Shown: positions 34,205 to 43,329 of the stretch, piece after piece
Numbering within the stretch: the first letter of the stretch is position 1
Layout: each line of letters opens with the position of its first letter
NCBI GenBank assembly: GCA_023398375.1
Contig: JAEWSH010000042.1
Span: forward strand, 310,001 to 374,000
Reading direction: 5' to 3'
DNA from: Bacillota bacterium
GTDB lineage: Bacteria > Bacillota > Clostridia > Lachnospirales > Lachnospiraceae
DNA: 64,000 nucleotides
Notes under the pieces: model-generated
What the model was told of the DNA's origin: nothing
Seen by the model: the letters and a program-made list of their open reading frames with translations, nothing else
Databases searched by the model: none
Translations under genes and position numbers: made by a program

Positions 34205-35440
34205 TTGCATTGGAGCCAGAGTAGAAGAAAAGTGCAGATGATTACTGGAATGCTATTATTGGTACTTTATTTTTCATTTCAAAGTTCTTTATCAAAAATG
34301 GTTGTAGGAATGCATATACCAATATTAGTATGTATGGATAATACTTATATCCCGTCATCAATAGAGCAATTTTTGATGCGTAATTATGAACGAGTATACC
34401 CATTCTACGCATATGTTGAGAATGCAGTCCAATATACGGCGGTTGTAGAAGATGAAAGCACATATGAGAAATTGTTGGAGCTGGAAGGAACAGATGAAGA
34501 AAGAGATACTTATAATGATGATACAGATACGATAGACGATGACTTAAAGGAAGCAATGAAAAATGAAAACGAGAAAGTCAAGAGTGCAGGTAAAGAAACG
34601 GAACGCTCTTCTGATAAGATAGATACAATGGGAATGTCAGGAACTTTTGTCAAACCAACAGAAAAGTCAGTACAGTATAAAAGACAGGATCTGGCAGACT
34701 TTAAAAGTCTAATAGGACAATTTTATGCAGTTGATTCCACGACCATGGTCGATGCGCAACAATTGAATGCAGATGCTCTTTTGGGAAAAAAAATGAACCT
34801 TACCATTGATAATAGTAAACCGCAGATTTTGATATATCATACCCATGCATCGGAAGAATATGTGGATTCCACAACAGGAGATTTTTCTACGACAGTCGTA
34901 GGAGTGGGAGAACATTTGGCAGATATTCTGAAAGAAGAGTATGGCTATAATGTCTTACATAATACCGGTGTTTATGATACGGTACGAGCAAAAGCATATA
35001 ATGTAGCAGCTCCGGCAGTAGAACAAATATTAAAGGAAAATCCAAGCATCGAAGTAGTGATTGATTTACATAGAGATCAGGTGCAGGAGGGAAGTAAATT
35101 AGTAATGAATCTGAATGGAGTGCCAACGGCACGATTCATGTTCTTTAATGGATTGAGCAGAACCAAGGAGACTGGTGATATTGATTATTTGTATAATCCT
35201 TATATTGCTGATAATCTTGCTTTTGCGTTCCAAATGCAGCTTGCCTGCAACGAGTATTATCCTGGAATCACAAGAAAGATATATCTGAAAGGATATCGTT
35301 ATAACATGCAATACAGGGCAAAATCTCTTCTGATCGAACTCGGGGCACAGACGAATACGCTGGAGGAAGCAATGCATGCATGCGACCCTATAGCACACGT
35401 GTTACATATGGTATTAGACGGGGAAGAACCTTCTGAATGA
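34205..35440 (+). CDS. spoIIP: Stage II sporulation protein P
   Basis: This 411-residue membrane-anchored peptidoglycan amidase/endopeptidase acts during engulfment with SpoIID and SpoIIM. An N-terminal TM lies at about 12-30, followed by an acidic linker (about 85-135) and the SpoIIP catalytic domain (about 195-395) with ILIYHTHASEEY, GEHLADILKEEYG and VVIDLHRDQ. The start is TTG 34205, 7 bases after GGAGGT. Probably sigma-E dependent by family knowledge; no promoter was assigned. Confidence 0.93.
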   Translation: MHWSQSRRKVQMITGMLLLVLYFSFQSSLSKMVVGMHIPILVCMDNTYIPSSIEQFLMRNYERVYPFYAYVENAVQYTAVVEDESTYEKLLELEGTDEERDTYNDDTDTIDDDLKEAMKNENEKVKSAGKETERSSDKIDTMGMSGTFVKPTEKSVQYKRQDLADFKSLIGQFYAVDSTTMVDAQQLNADALLGKKMNLTIDNSKPQILIYHTHASEEYVDSTTGDFSTTVVGVGEHLADILKEEYGYNVLHNTGVYDTVRAKAYNVAAPAVEQILKENPSIEVVIDLHRDQVQEGSKLVMNLNGVPTARFMFFNGLSRTKETGDIDYLYNPYIADNLAFAFQMQLACNEYYPGITRKIYLKGYRYNMQYRAKSLLIELGAQTNTLEEAMHACDPIAHVLHMVLDGEEPSE

Positions 35441-35476
35441 TCAATAGAACCTCCAATTACATGAATCCTGTATGCC

Positions 35477-35506
35477 TAGACAATGATGAGTAAAATATGC
35501 TATAAT
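35477..35506 (+). promoter_or_regulatory. Promoter of lepA
   Basis: TAGACA (35477-35482), 18 bases, TATAAT (35501-35506) with an extended -10 TGC. Confidence 0.6.
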
Positions 35507-35560
35507 TCTATGCAGTAAGTCTATTTTTATAGAAGGTACGAACAGTTGTGGAGGAAGACA

Positions 35561-37375
35561 ATGTCTCATGTAGATCAGAGTAAAATAAGAAATTTTTGTA
35601 TTGTTGCGCATATAGATCACGGTAAGTCAACATTAGCAGATAGAATTATAGAAAAGACCGGTTTATTAACAAGCAGAGAGATGCAGGCACAGGTGCTTGA
35701 TAATATGGAACTTGAAAGAGAACGTGGTATCACTATAAAGGCACAGACCATACGTACGGTCTATAAAGCGTTGGATGGGGAGGAATATATCTTTAATTTG
35801 ATTGACACACCTGGACATGTTGATTTTAATTATGAAGTCAGCAGGAGCCTCGCGGCATGTGAAGGTGCTATTTTAATCGTAGATGCGGCACAAGGAATAG
35901 AAGCGCAGACGCTGGCCAATGTATATCTAGCACTTGACCATAATCTGGAAGTATTTCCGGTCATTAATAAGATTGATTTACCTAGTGCGGAACCAAAGCG
36001 TGTTATTGATGAAATTGAAGACGTGATTGGAATAGAAGCGCAGGAAGCGCCTTTGATCTCCGCCAAAAACGGAATTGGGATTGAAGATGTCTTAGAGCAG
36101 ATCGTGAAAAAGATCCCTGCACCGGGAGGAAGTGTTAAAAATCCACTGCAGGCACTTATTTTTGATTCTATCTATGATTCCTATAAAGGAGTTATTATTT
36201 TCTGCAGAATTATGGAAGGTTGTGTATCCAGAGGAACAAGAATCAGAATGATGGCCACCAGAGCAGAGGCAGAAGTTGTAGAGGTCGGTTATTTTGGTGC
36301 CGGACAGTATATTCCGGCAGATGAGTTAAGCGCTGGAATGGTCGGATATATTACAGCTTCGATAAAAAATGTAAAAGATACGGCAGTGGGAGATACTGTA
36401 ACAGATGCAGAAAAACCATGTGCTGAACCGCTTCCGGGATATAAGAAAGTAAACTCTATGGTGTATTGCGGACTTTATCCGGCAGACGGGGCCAAATATC
36501 CGGACTTAAGAGATGCTTTAGAAAAATTACAATTAAATGACGCTTCTTTGAACTATGAGCCCGAGACATCCATTGCATTAGGCTTTGGTTTCCGCTGTGG
36601 TTTTTTGGGGTTACTTCACTTGGAGATCATCCAGGAAAGATTAGAAAGAGAGTATAATCTGGATCTGGTCACAACAGCTCCAGGAGTTATCTACAAAGTT
36701 TATAGAACGAATGGTGAAGTGATAGAACTTACGAATCCGTCCAATTTACCAGATCCAGCTGAAATTTTATATATGGAAGAGCCTATCGTGAGTGCGGAAA
36801 TCATGGTGACAACAGAATTTATCGGCAGTATCATGGAACTTTGTCAGGAAAGACGCGGTATTTATCTTGGCATGGATTATATAGAAGAAACCAGAGCATT
36901 ATTAAAATATGAACTACCTTTAAATGAAATTATATATGATTTCTTTGATGCTTTAAAATCACGTTCCAGGGGTTATGCCTCATTTGATTATGAGATGAAA
37001 GGATACGAACGATCTGAACTGGTAAAATTGGATATTCTGATTAACCGGGAAGAGGTAGATGCACTGTCTTTTATCGTGCATAAGGATACCGCTTATGAAC
37101 GGGGCAGAAGAATGTGTGAGAAGCTGAAAGAAGAGATTCCACGACAACTGTTTGAGATACCGATCCAGGCGGCTATAGGAAGTAAAGTCATTGCAAGAGA
37201 AACGGTAAAAGCAATGCGTAAAGATGTTTTGGCGAAGTGCTATGGAGGCGATATTACGCGTAAAAAGAAACTATTGGAAAAACAAAAAGAAGGTAAGAAA
37301 AGAATGCGCCAGGTCGGTAATGTGGAGATCCCACAGAAAGCATTTATGAGTGTACTGAAACTAGATGACAGATAA
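35561..37375 (+). CDS. lepA: Elongation factor 4 (LepA)
   Basis: This 604-residue ribosomal GTPase is thought to back-translocate stalled ribosomes or aid 30S assembly. G motifs: AHIDHGKST (about 13-21), ERERGITIKAQT, DTPGHVDF and NKIDLP. EF-G-like domains II, III and V follow, with the LepA-specific C-terminal domain (SKVIARETVKAMRKDVLAKC). ATG 35561 has GGAGGAAG upstream. Its last 11 bases overlap hemW. Confidence 0.97.
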   Translation: MSHVDQSKIRNFCIVAHIDHGKSTLADRIIEKTGLLTSREMQAQVLDNMELERERGITIKAQTIRTVYKALDGEEYIFNLIDTPGHVDFNYEVSRSLAACEGAILIVDAAQGIEAQTLANVYLALDHNLEVFPVINKIDLPSAEPKRVIDEIEDVIGIEAQEAPLISAKNGIGIEDVLEQIVKKIPAPGGSVKNPLQALIFDSIYDSYKGVIIFCRIMEGCVSRGTRIRMMATRAEAEVVEVGYFGAGQYIPADELSAGMVGYITASIKNVKDTAVGDTVTDAEKPCAEPLPGYKKVNSMVYCGLYPADGAKYPDLRDALEKLQLNDASLNYEPETSIALGFGFRCGFLGLLHLEIIQERLEREYNLDLVTTAPGVIYKVYRTNGEVIELTNPSNLPDPAEILYMEEPIVSAEIMVTTEFIGSIMELCQERRGIYLGMDYIEETRALLKYELPLNEIIYDFFDALKSRSRGYASFDYEMKGYERSELVKLDILINREEVDALSFIVHKDTAYERGRRMCEKLKEEIPRQLFEIPIQAAIGSKVIARETVKAMRKDVLAKCYGGDITRKKKLLEKQKEGKKRMRQVGNVEIPQKAFMSVLKLDDR

Positions 37376-38531
37376 TAAATTGAATACGCTGAGTCTCTAT
37401 ATACATGTTCCGTTCTGCGCCCGCAAATGTTTGTATTGCGACTTTTTGTCGGCACCTGCTGACGATGAAACGAAGGATAGATATATACAGGCACTACTGC
37501 GAGAAATAAACCTAAAATCAGAATTTTATAAACAATACAAAGTGGATTCTATTTTTTTTGGTGGCGGAACCCCTTCTGTTTTAGTGGCATCTCAAATTCA
37601 GGATGTAATGCAGATGATAACGAAAAAATTTACACTGGTTGAGGACCCGGAAATCAGCATAGAAGTAAATCCGGGAACGGCAGATAGAAATAAACTGCAA
37701 ATTTATTTTCGGTCAGGAATCAATAGATTGAGCATAGGTCTGCAGTCGGCTGATAATAGGGAATTACAAATAATAGGAAGAATCCATACGTATGAGGATT
37801 TTTTGCAGACATATGAAGCGTCAAGACTGGCTGGTTTCCAAAATGTGAATATTGATTTGATGTCTGCATTACCGGGACAGACCATAAGCTCCTATCAAGA
37901 GACTTTGCAAAAGGTGTTACGCCTGCGGCCGGAGCATATATCGGCGTACAGCCTGATCATAGAAGAGGGTACCCCATTTTTTGCCAGATATGGAGAGGTG
38001 TCATCAATAGTTGAGCGGGGGCAGTACCCGCTTATTCCGGATGAAGAGACAGAACGTACGATGTATGAACTGACAGATGATTTATTGAGGAAAAATGGAT
38101 ATCATCGCTATGAAATATCTAATTATGCAAAAGATGGCTATGAATGCAGACATAACAAAGGATATTGGGAACGCCATAATTATTTAGGACTTGGACTTGG
38201 TGCGGCCTCTCTGATCGAGAATCAAAGATGGAACAATGATAACAGATTGTCTTATTTTATAGAAGGAATGTTTGAAAAAAGAAATGAGCAGGTACTTACA
38301 ATAAAAGAGCAGATGGAAGAATTTATGTTTTTAGGACTGCGTTTCATAAAGGGTGTTTCGGGGAAAAAATTTTTAAAAGATTTTGGAGTATCTATGGAAT
38401 CTGTTTACGAAAAACAGATTTCCAAGCTAGTGAAAGAACAACTGCTTATACAGACAAAGGAAGGAAATCTGCGCCTGACAAAAAGAGGAATTGATGTCAG
38501 TAATATAGTAATGGCAGAATTTTTATTATGA
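37365..38531 (+). CDS. hemW: Radical SAM protein HemW
   Basis: This 388-residue HemW-type protein is a heme chaperone formerly called an oxygen-independent coproporphyrinogen oxidase-like protein. The [4Fe-4S] motif CARKCLYCDF is at about 18-27; FFGGGTPSVL and VNPGT follow; the C-terminal HemN_C region ends at about 375. It overlaps lepA, a conserved pairing in Firmicutes. Confidence 0.93.
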   Translation: MTDNKLNTLSLYIHVPFCARKCLYCDFLSAPADDETKDRYIQALLREINLKSEFYKQYKVDSIFFGGGTPSVLVASQIQDVMQMITKKFTLVEDPEISIEVNPGTADRNKLQIYFRSGINRLSIGLQSADNRELQIIGRIHTYEDFLQTYEASRLAGFQNVNIDLMSALPGQTISSYQETLQKVLRLRPEHISAYSLIIEEGTPFFARYGEVSSIVERGQYPLIPDEETERTMYELTDDLLRKNGYHRYEISNYAKDGYECRHNKGYWERHNYLGLGLGAASLIENQRWNNDNRLSYFIEGMFEKRNEQVLTIKEQMEEFMFLGLRFIKGVSGKKFLKDFGVSMESVYEKQISKLVKEQLLIQTKEGNLRLTKRGIDVSNIVMAEFLL

Positions 38532-38664
38532 GACAGGAAGTGCTTGCTATTTGACAGTGATATTTATATAATAAAGAGGAGTTTTATTGGCTATTTCCAG
38601 TGGGAAAGGCACTAGAATCCAATGTTCCACATAGAATATAACAAATTGACTTTGGGGGCTTCTT

Positions 38665-39300
38665 TTGAAAACTTTTCAAAAACCTTTATCCTCAGAGGAA
38701 GAAGCTTGTTATATTTGTGCATTACAAGAAGAAAACGGTGATAAAGTAAAGGAAGCCAAACAGATTTTAATTGAAAGAAATTTACGGTTGGTAGCACATA
38801 TTGCTAAGAAATACGTAAATACAGACGAAGATATGGAAGATTTGATTTCAATTGGAACGATAGGGCTGATTAAGGCAGTAAATACATTTGATGTAACAAA
38901 GGGAAATCGGCTGGTCACATATGCGGCGAGATGTATTGACAACGAACTTCTAATGAAGCTCCGTGCAAAAAAGAAAACATCAAAAGAAGTTTCGTTATAT
39001 GAACCGATAGGTACCGATAAAGAAGGTAATGAGATCAATCTCCTGGATATCATAGAACAAGAACAGATAGACATCGTAGATCGTATGGAGATGGAAACAA
39101 AATTAGGAAAACTTGCAGAAATCATGGAGCGTACGTTGTCTGGCAGAGAAAAAGAGATTATTCTTATGCGTTATGGATTATTAACAGGTGAGGAAATCAC
39201 ACAGCGAGAGATAGGTGCATTATTAGGTATCTCAAGAAGTTATGTATCACGTATTGAGAAAAGAGCGCTTGAAAAATTGAGAAAAGGCTTTTGTGAATAA
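38665..39300 (+). CDS. sigK: Sporulation sigma factor SigK-like
   Basis: This 211-residue sigma-70 factor of the SigE/SigK group has regions 2 (ERNLRLVAHIAKKYV, DLISIGTIGLIKAVNTFD), 3 and 4 (TQREIGALLGISRSYVSRIE). PIGTDKEGNEINLLDIIE is typical of SigK. The start is TTG 38665 behind GGGGG. The in-frame stop at 38647 leaves no room for the ~20-residue pro-sequence of Bacillus pro-SigK, so the factor would be made active, as reported for C. difficile. Within this window it is intact and not split by a skin-type element. Confidence 0.88.
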   Translation: MKTFQKPLSSEEEACYICALQEENGDKVKEAKQILIERNLRLVAHIAKKYVNTDEDMEDLISIGTIGLIKAVNTFDVTKGNRLVTYAARCIDNELLMKLRAKKKTSKEVSLYEPIGTDKEGNEINLLDIIEQEQIDIVDRMEMETKLGKLAEIMERTLSGREKEIILMRYGLLTGEEITQREIGALLGISRSYVSRIEKRALEKLRKGFCE

Positions 39301-39324
39301 ACTGCAAAAAGGGGGGGACTGGAG

Positions 39325-40458
39325 ATGCTTTTTATAAAACCAAGTGAACTAAAAACCGGAATGAGGCTGGCAAGACCGATCTATAATAAAAACGGTGTTT
39401 TGCTATATGAAAGAAATTCAAAAGTTACGGCACAAAGTATTGCAAGTATTAAGAACTTTGGATTAATCGGCATTTTTGTACTTGAGCCTGCAGAACCAGT
39501 ACCACCCATGACAGCTGACGATATCGCATTTGAACGTTTTCAGACAATGACAGTATTTTCATTGCAGGAAGAACTGAACAAAATGATACAAACCAAAAAA
39601 GTCGCCAAGATACATATGATTGCTGCAAACGTTATAAAAAATTACGGAAATTTAAATAAAAAAATTAATTTTATACAAAATCTCAGGAGTACGGAGGATT
39701 ATGTATACAAGCATTCTCTTAATGTTGCAATACTCTGTGCGATGATGACGCATGTGATGAATATCAAGCTGGAAGAACAGCAGGAGGCAGTCTTAGCAGC
39801 ACTGGTACACGATGTTGGTAAACTGTTATTGCGTAACGAAAAAGAAATCGTGAAAGATTTTGAAGCAATTAGTTCTGTAAAAGGGATGGAACTTATTGCG
39901 TATGCTTTTTCGGCCAATAATGGAGTAAAAAGATGCTGTGTACAGGCACATAAATCATTGGAAGACTTTAAAAATGAAAAAAACCATCCATCAAAGATCG
40001 TGACAAGTGCGAAAGTCATTATGGTTGCGGAAATTTTTGACAGGATGACGGCGATGCGTTTGGAAGGTGAACCTGCTTCAGAGGTGGCTGCAATCAGAAC
40101 CTTACTGGAAAATCCGGAAGTATTTGATGAGCGGGTCGTTGATGCGCTGATTCAGTCCATTAACATTTTAAGTCCTGGTACCTGTATAGAACTGAACACA
40201 GGGGAAAAGGGATTGGTATTAACTGGTAATGAATTAAATGTATTAAGGCCGATGATTCTTGGGTTTAATAATAATTTGGTTTTAGATTTGAGCAACGAAT
40301 TGGCATATGGCGACGTTGAAATCGTAGATATTATGAAAACTATGGATAATCGATATATTATGGATACAGAGCGATTGAAAAAACAGGGAATTCAATTTGA
40401 TGAACCGGAATATGTCAAGACACCGGAAGAAGAGGCTGAATATATACCAGGCCAATAA
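39325..40458 (+). CDS. HD-GYP-like domain protein lacking the GYP motif
   Basis: This 377-residue protein has an N-terminal region typical of HD-GYP proteins (about 1-60, LKTGMRLARPIYNKNGVLL). An HD domain follows at about 130-275, with YKHSLNVAILCAMM and AALVHDVGKLLL (His-Asp near 161). The HHExxDGxGYP segment is replaced by VQAHKSLEDFKNEK, so c-di-GMP hydrolysis is doubtful. The tail (about 285-377) is unassigned. It is 22 bases upstream of pilT and probably co-transcribed, hinting at a second-messenger or scaffold role for the PilT machine. Confidence 0.82.
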   Translation: MLFIKPSELKTGMRLARPIYNKNGVLLYERNSKVTAQSIASIKNFGLIGIFVLEPAEPVPPMTADDIAFERFQTMTVFSLQEELNKMIQTKKVAKIHMIAANVIKNYGNLNKKINFIQNLRSTEDYVYKHSLNVAILCAMMTHVMNIKLEEQQEAVLAALVHDVGKLLLRNEKEIVKDFEAISSVKGMELIAYAFSANNGVKRCCVQAHKSLEDFKNEKNHPSKIVTSAKVIMVAEIFDRMTAMRLEGEPASEVAAIRTLLENPEVFDERVVDALIQSINILSPGTCIELNTGEKGLVLTGNELNVLRPMILGFNNNLVLDLSNELAYGDVEIVDIMKTMDNRYIMDTERLKKQGIQFDEPEYVKTPEEEAEYIPGQ

Positions 40459-40479
40459 ACATAAGATAGGGGAGCAGAT

Positions 40480-41535
40480 ATGCCTAAGATAGAAGATATT
40501 CTGAGAGCTGCAAAAGATTCAGGTGCATCTGATGTACATATTACGGTCGGAATCCCACCGAAAATGCGTGTGAATGGTAATCTGATAGCCATGGATTATC
40601 CGAAGATGCTTCCAAGCGATACATTGGATATTGTAATGGAGATAATGAGTGAAAAGCAAAAAGCAATATTTGATGAACGAGGGGAATATGATATGTCTTT
40701 TTCAATTCCGAATCTTGGAAGATACCGTGTCAATGCTTATAGGCAAAGAGGATCTGTGGCTGTTGCACTCCGTCTTGTCGGTACTTCTATACCGACAGCG
40801 GAAGAACTGGGTGTGCCAGAAACAGTTATGGATCTGTTTCAGAGAAAACGAGGACTGGTATTGGTGACCGGACCTACCGGAAGTGGGAAATCAACAACAC
40901 TTGCGGCTATTATTGATAAGATCAATAACAATAGGGAAGCACATATCATTACATTAGAGGATCCGATTGAATATCTGCATCAGCATAAATTATCAATTGT
41001 AAATCAAAGAGAGATCGGGCTGGATTCTTCCAGCTATGCACATGCTTTAAGGGCAGCCTTGCGCGAAGATCCGGATGTAATACTGGTTGGAGAAATGCGT
41101 GATTTTGAGACAATCAGTGTAGCAATCACTGCGGCGGAAACCGGACATCTGGTGCTTTCAACATTACATACGATAGGTGCTGCAAGTACGGTCGACCGGA
41201 TTATTGATGTATTCCCGCCGCATCAGCAGCAACAGATTCGTGTACAGCTTTCAAATGTATTAGAGGCCGTTGTCTCACAACAGTTAATACCGAAGATAGA
41301 AGGGAAAGGGAGGGTCGCTGCTTTTGAAGTAATGCATAGTAATCACGCGGTGCGGAATCTGATTCGTGAAGGAAAGTCGCATCAATTAGTGACTGTGATG
41401 CAGACCAATCGCAAATCAGGTATGATCACTATGGATGAAGCAATTATGCAGATATATCAGAAAAAGCAAATTGATAGGGAGAACGCAATTCAATTTGCGC
41501 AAGATCCGGATGCAATGGCAATGAAGTTAATATAA
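40480..41535 (+). CDS. pilT: Type IV pilus retraction ATPase PilT
   Basis: This 351-residue hexameric ATPase drives pilus retraction. Features: N-terminal PAS-like part (SDVHITVGIPPKMRVNG); Walker A GPTGSGKSTT (about 129-138); Asp box ITLEDPIEYLH; Walker B ILVGEMRD; His box TGHLVLSTLHT. The start is ATG 40480 with GGGGAG upstream. No pilin, PilB or PilC gene is present in the window, so the partners must be elsewhere. Confidence 0.93.
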   Translation: MPKIEDILRAAKDSGASDVHITVGIPPKMRVNGNLIAMDYPKMLPSDTLDIVMEIMSEKQKAIFDERGEYDMSFSIPNLGRYRVNAYRQRGSVAVALRLVGTSIPTAEELGVPETVMDLFQRKRGLVLVTGPTGSGKSTTLAAIIDKINNNREAHIITLEDPIEYLHQHKLSIVNQREIGLDSSSYAHALRAALREDPDVILVGEMRDFETISVAITAAETGHLVLSTLHTIGAASTVDRIIDVFPPHQQQQIRVQLSNVLEAVVSQQLIPKIEGKGRVAAFEVMHSNHAVRNLIREGKSHQLVTVMQTNRKSGMITMDEAIMQIYQKKQIDRENAIQFAQDPDAMAMKLI

Positions 41536-41550
41536 TAATAGTATACAAGT

Positions 41551-41694
41551 GTAACAGTTCAGCTATGAATACCGCGAGGCGTTTTTTGGAAGCGTTGGTC
41601 ACAGAAAACCCGAGTTTTTTACGCGCAAAATTATGCAGAATGCATAATTTCTGTGCATAACTGTTGCTATGAAGCCGTAAGGCTGAATAGTAAC
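41551..41694 (+). repeat. MITE-like repeat, copy B
   Basis: 144 bases, same orientation as copy C and opposite to A. The right end GGCTGAATAGTAAC is perfect; the left end (GTAACAGTTCAGC) has drifted. The inner part shares ACCGCGAGG, GGTCACAGAAAACCCGAG and ATGCAGAATGCATAATTTCTG with C. Flanking duplication is unclear (ATACAAGT / AAGCAATT). It lies between pilT and comM; nothing else is seen in this 233-base gap apart from the comM SD. Confidence 0.85.
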
Positions 41695-41768
41695 AAGCAA
41701 TTCTAAGTCAAATCGTTCATTCGAACAAAGTATTTCACATCAAATAAAAATAAATAAGGAGCAGTGAC

Positions 41769-43328
41769 ATGTTTAGTATGATTACATCAGGGGCGATTCA
41801 TGGAATAGACAGTTATTTAACATCTGTTGAAGTGGATACAGCGCAGGCATTACCAGGATTTGATATGGTAGGTCTTCTTAGTGTTGAAGTAAAAGAGGCC
41901 AGAGAAAGGGTGAGGGTTGCATTAAAAAATGCAGGTATTATATTGCCGCCCGTACGGATTACGGTGAATCTATCGCCTGCAAACATTAGAAAGGAAGGTT
42001 CTGCATTTGATCTGCCCATTGCGATAGGAATCCTGACATCTCTAGGATACATACCAAAAGAATGTGTTGATAAGACGTTAGTGATAGGAGAATTGGGTCT
42101 GGCAGGAGAAGTAAAACCTGTGAGTGGAATTCTTCCCATAGTGATGGAAGCGAAAAAGCAGGGATTTAGAAGATGTATTGTACCGCAGCAGAATGCGGTG
42201 GAAGGGGCTGTGATACAGAGTATAGAGATTGTCGGGGTGAAAGATCTAAATCAAACACTTACTTATCTTGCAACACCGGAATTGCGTAAACACTCAGTGA
42301 TTGAACCAACCTTCATTGATGTAGAAACACTTTTTTATAAGAAATCGGAAAGCAGTCAGATTGATTTTGCTGATATAAACGGGCAGAGTATTGTAAAAAG
42401 AGCAGTAGAAGTAGCTGCTGCAGGGTTTCACAATATCATTATGATAGGCCCGCCAGGCTCTGGAAAAACCATGATAGCTAAAAGAATACCGGGTATATTA
42501 CCGCCGCTTACCATGTCGGAGAGTCTGGAAGTATCTAAAATCTATAGTGTATCCGGACTGTTAAATCAAAATGAAGCACTTATCACAAACAGACCTTTCT
42601 TAGATCCACATCATACCATATCAGAGCAGGCATTAGCCGGAGGCGGGCGAATACCAAGACCGGGCGTTATGAGCCTTGCACATCGAGGAGTCTTATTTCT
42701 GGACGAATTACCCGAATTTAAAAGAACAACGATTGAAATTATGAGGCAGCCAATGGAGGACAGGAAAATTCATATAGCGAGAAGCTATGGTACATTTATA
42801 TACCCTGCAGATTTTATGCTGGTGGGTGCACTGAATCCATGCCCGTGCGGGTACTATCCGGATACGAATCGATGTAATTGTAAACCCTATGAAATACATA
42901 AATATCTGAGTCGTATATCAGGCCCCATTTTAGATCGGGTCGATATTTGTGCAGAGGCTGCAAGTGTTGGGATAGACGAACTTACAATCAATGAAAAAAA
43001 CGAAACGAGTGAACAAATCAGGAATCGCGTAATAGGAGCAAGAGAACGCCAGGAGTATCGTTATCGGGGAACATCATACCGATTCAATACAGATGTCGGA
43101 GCAAAAGATATAAAAAGGTATTGTTGTTTGGGATTAAAAGAGCAGCATTTAATGGAAGAAATATTTAAAACGATGAATTTAAGTGCCAGAGCATATCATA
43201 GAATTATAAAAGTGGCAAGAACAATTGCAGATTTAGAGGAATCGGAAAAAATTCGTGAAATTCATGTAAGTGAAGCAATATGTTATCGTATGGTGGATCA
43301 AAAATACTGGGAGAGGAATAAAGTGTAA
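41769..43328 (+). CDS. comM: ComM/YifB family AAA+ ATPase
   Basis: This 519-residue protein has an N-terminal Lon-like domain (about 1-165), a Mg-chelatase-type AAA+ domain with Walker A GPPGSGKTM (about 225) and Walker B GVLFLDELPEF, a zinc-like ALNPCPCGYYPD segment and a C-terminal helical domain. ComM proteins act as branch-migration helicases in natural transformation. It is directly followed by dprA, another transformation factor, after one intergenic base. Confidence 0.93.
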   Translation: MFSMITSGAIHGIDSYLTSVEVDTAQALPGFDMVGLLSVEVKEARERVRVALKNAGIILPPVRITVNLSPANIRKEGSAFDLPIAIGILTSLGYIPKECVDKTLVIGELGLAGEVKPVSGILPIVMEAKKQGFRRCIVPQQNAVEGAVIQSIEIVGVKDLNQTLTYLATPELRKHSVIEPTFIDVETLFYKKSESSQIDFADINGQSIVKRAVEVAAAGFHNIIMIGPPGSGKTMIAKRIPGILPPLTMSESLEVSKIYSVSGLLNQNEALITNRPFLDPHHTISEQALAGGGRIPRPGVMSLAHRGVLFLDELPEFKRTTIEIMRQPMEDRKIHIARSYGTFIYPADFMLVGALNPCPCGYYPDTNRCNCKPYEIHKYLSRISGPILDRVDICAEAASVGIDELTINEKNETSEQIRNRVIGARERQEYRYRGTSYRFNTDVGAKDIKRYCCLGLKEQHLMEEIFKTMNLSARAYHRIIKVARTIADLEESEKIREIHVSEAICYRMVDQKYWERNKV

Positions 43329-43329
43329 T

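Noticed and set aside
39325..40458. Calling the HD protein an active c-di-GMP phosphodiesterase
   Set aside because: The GYP motif and its preceding His-Glu residues are missing; only the HD core remains.
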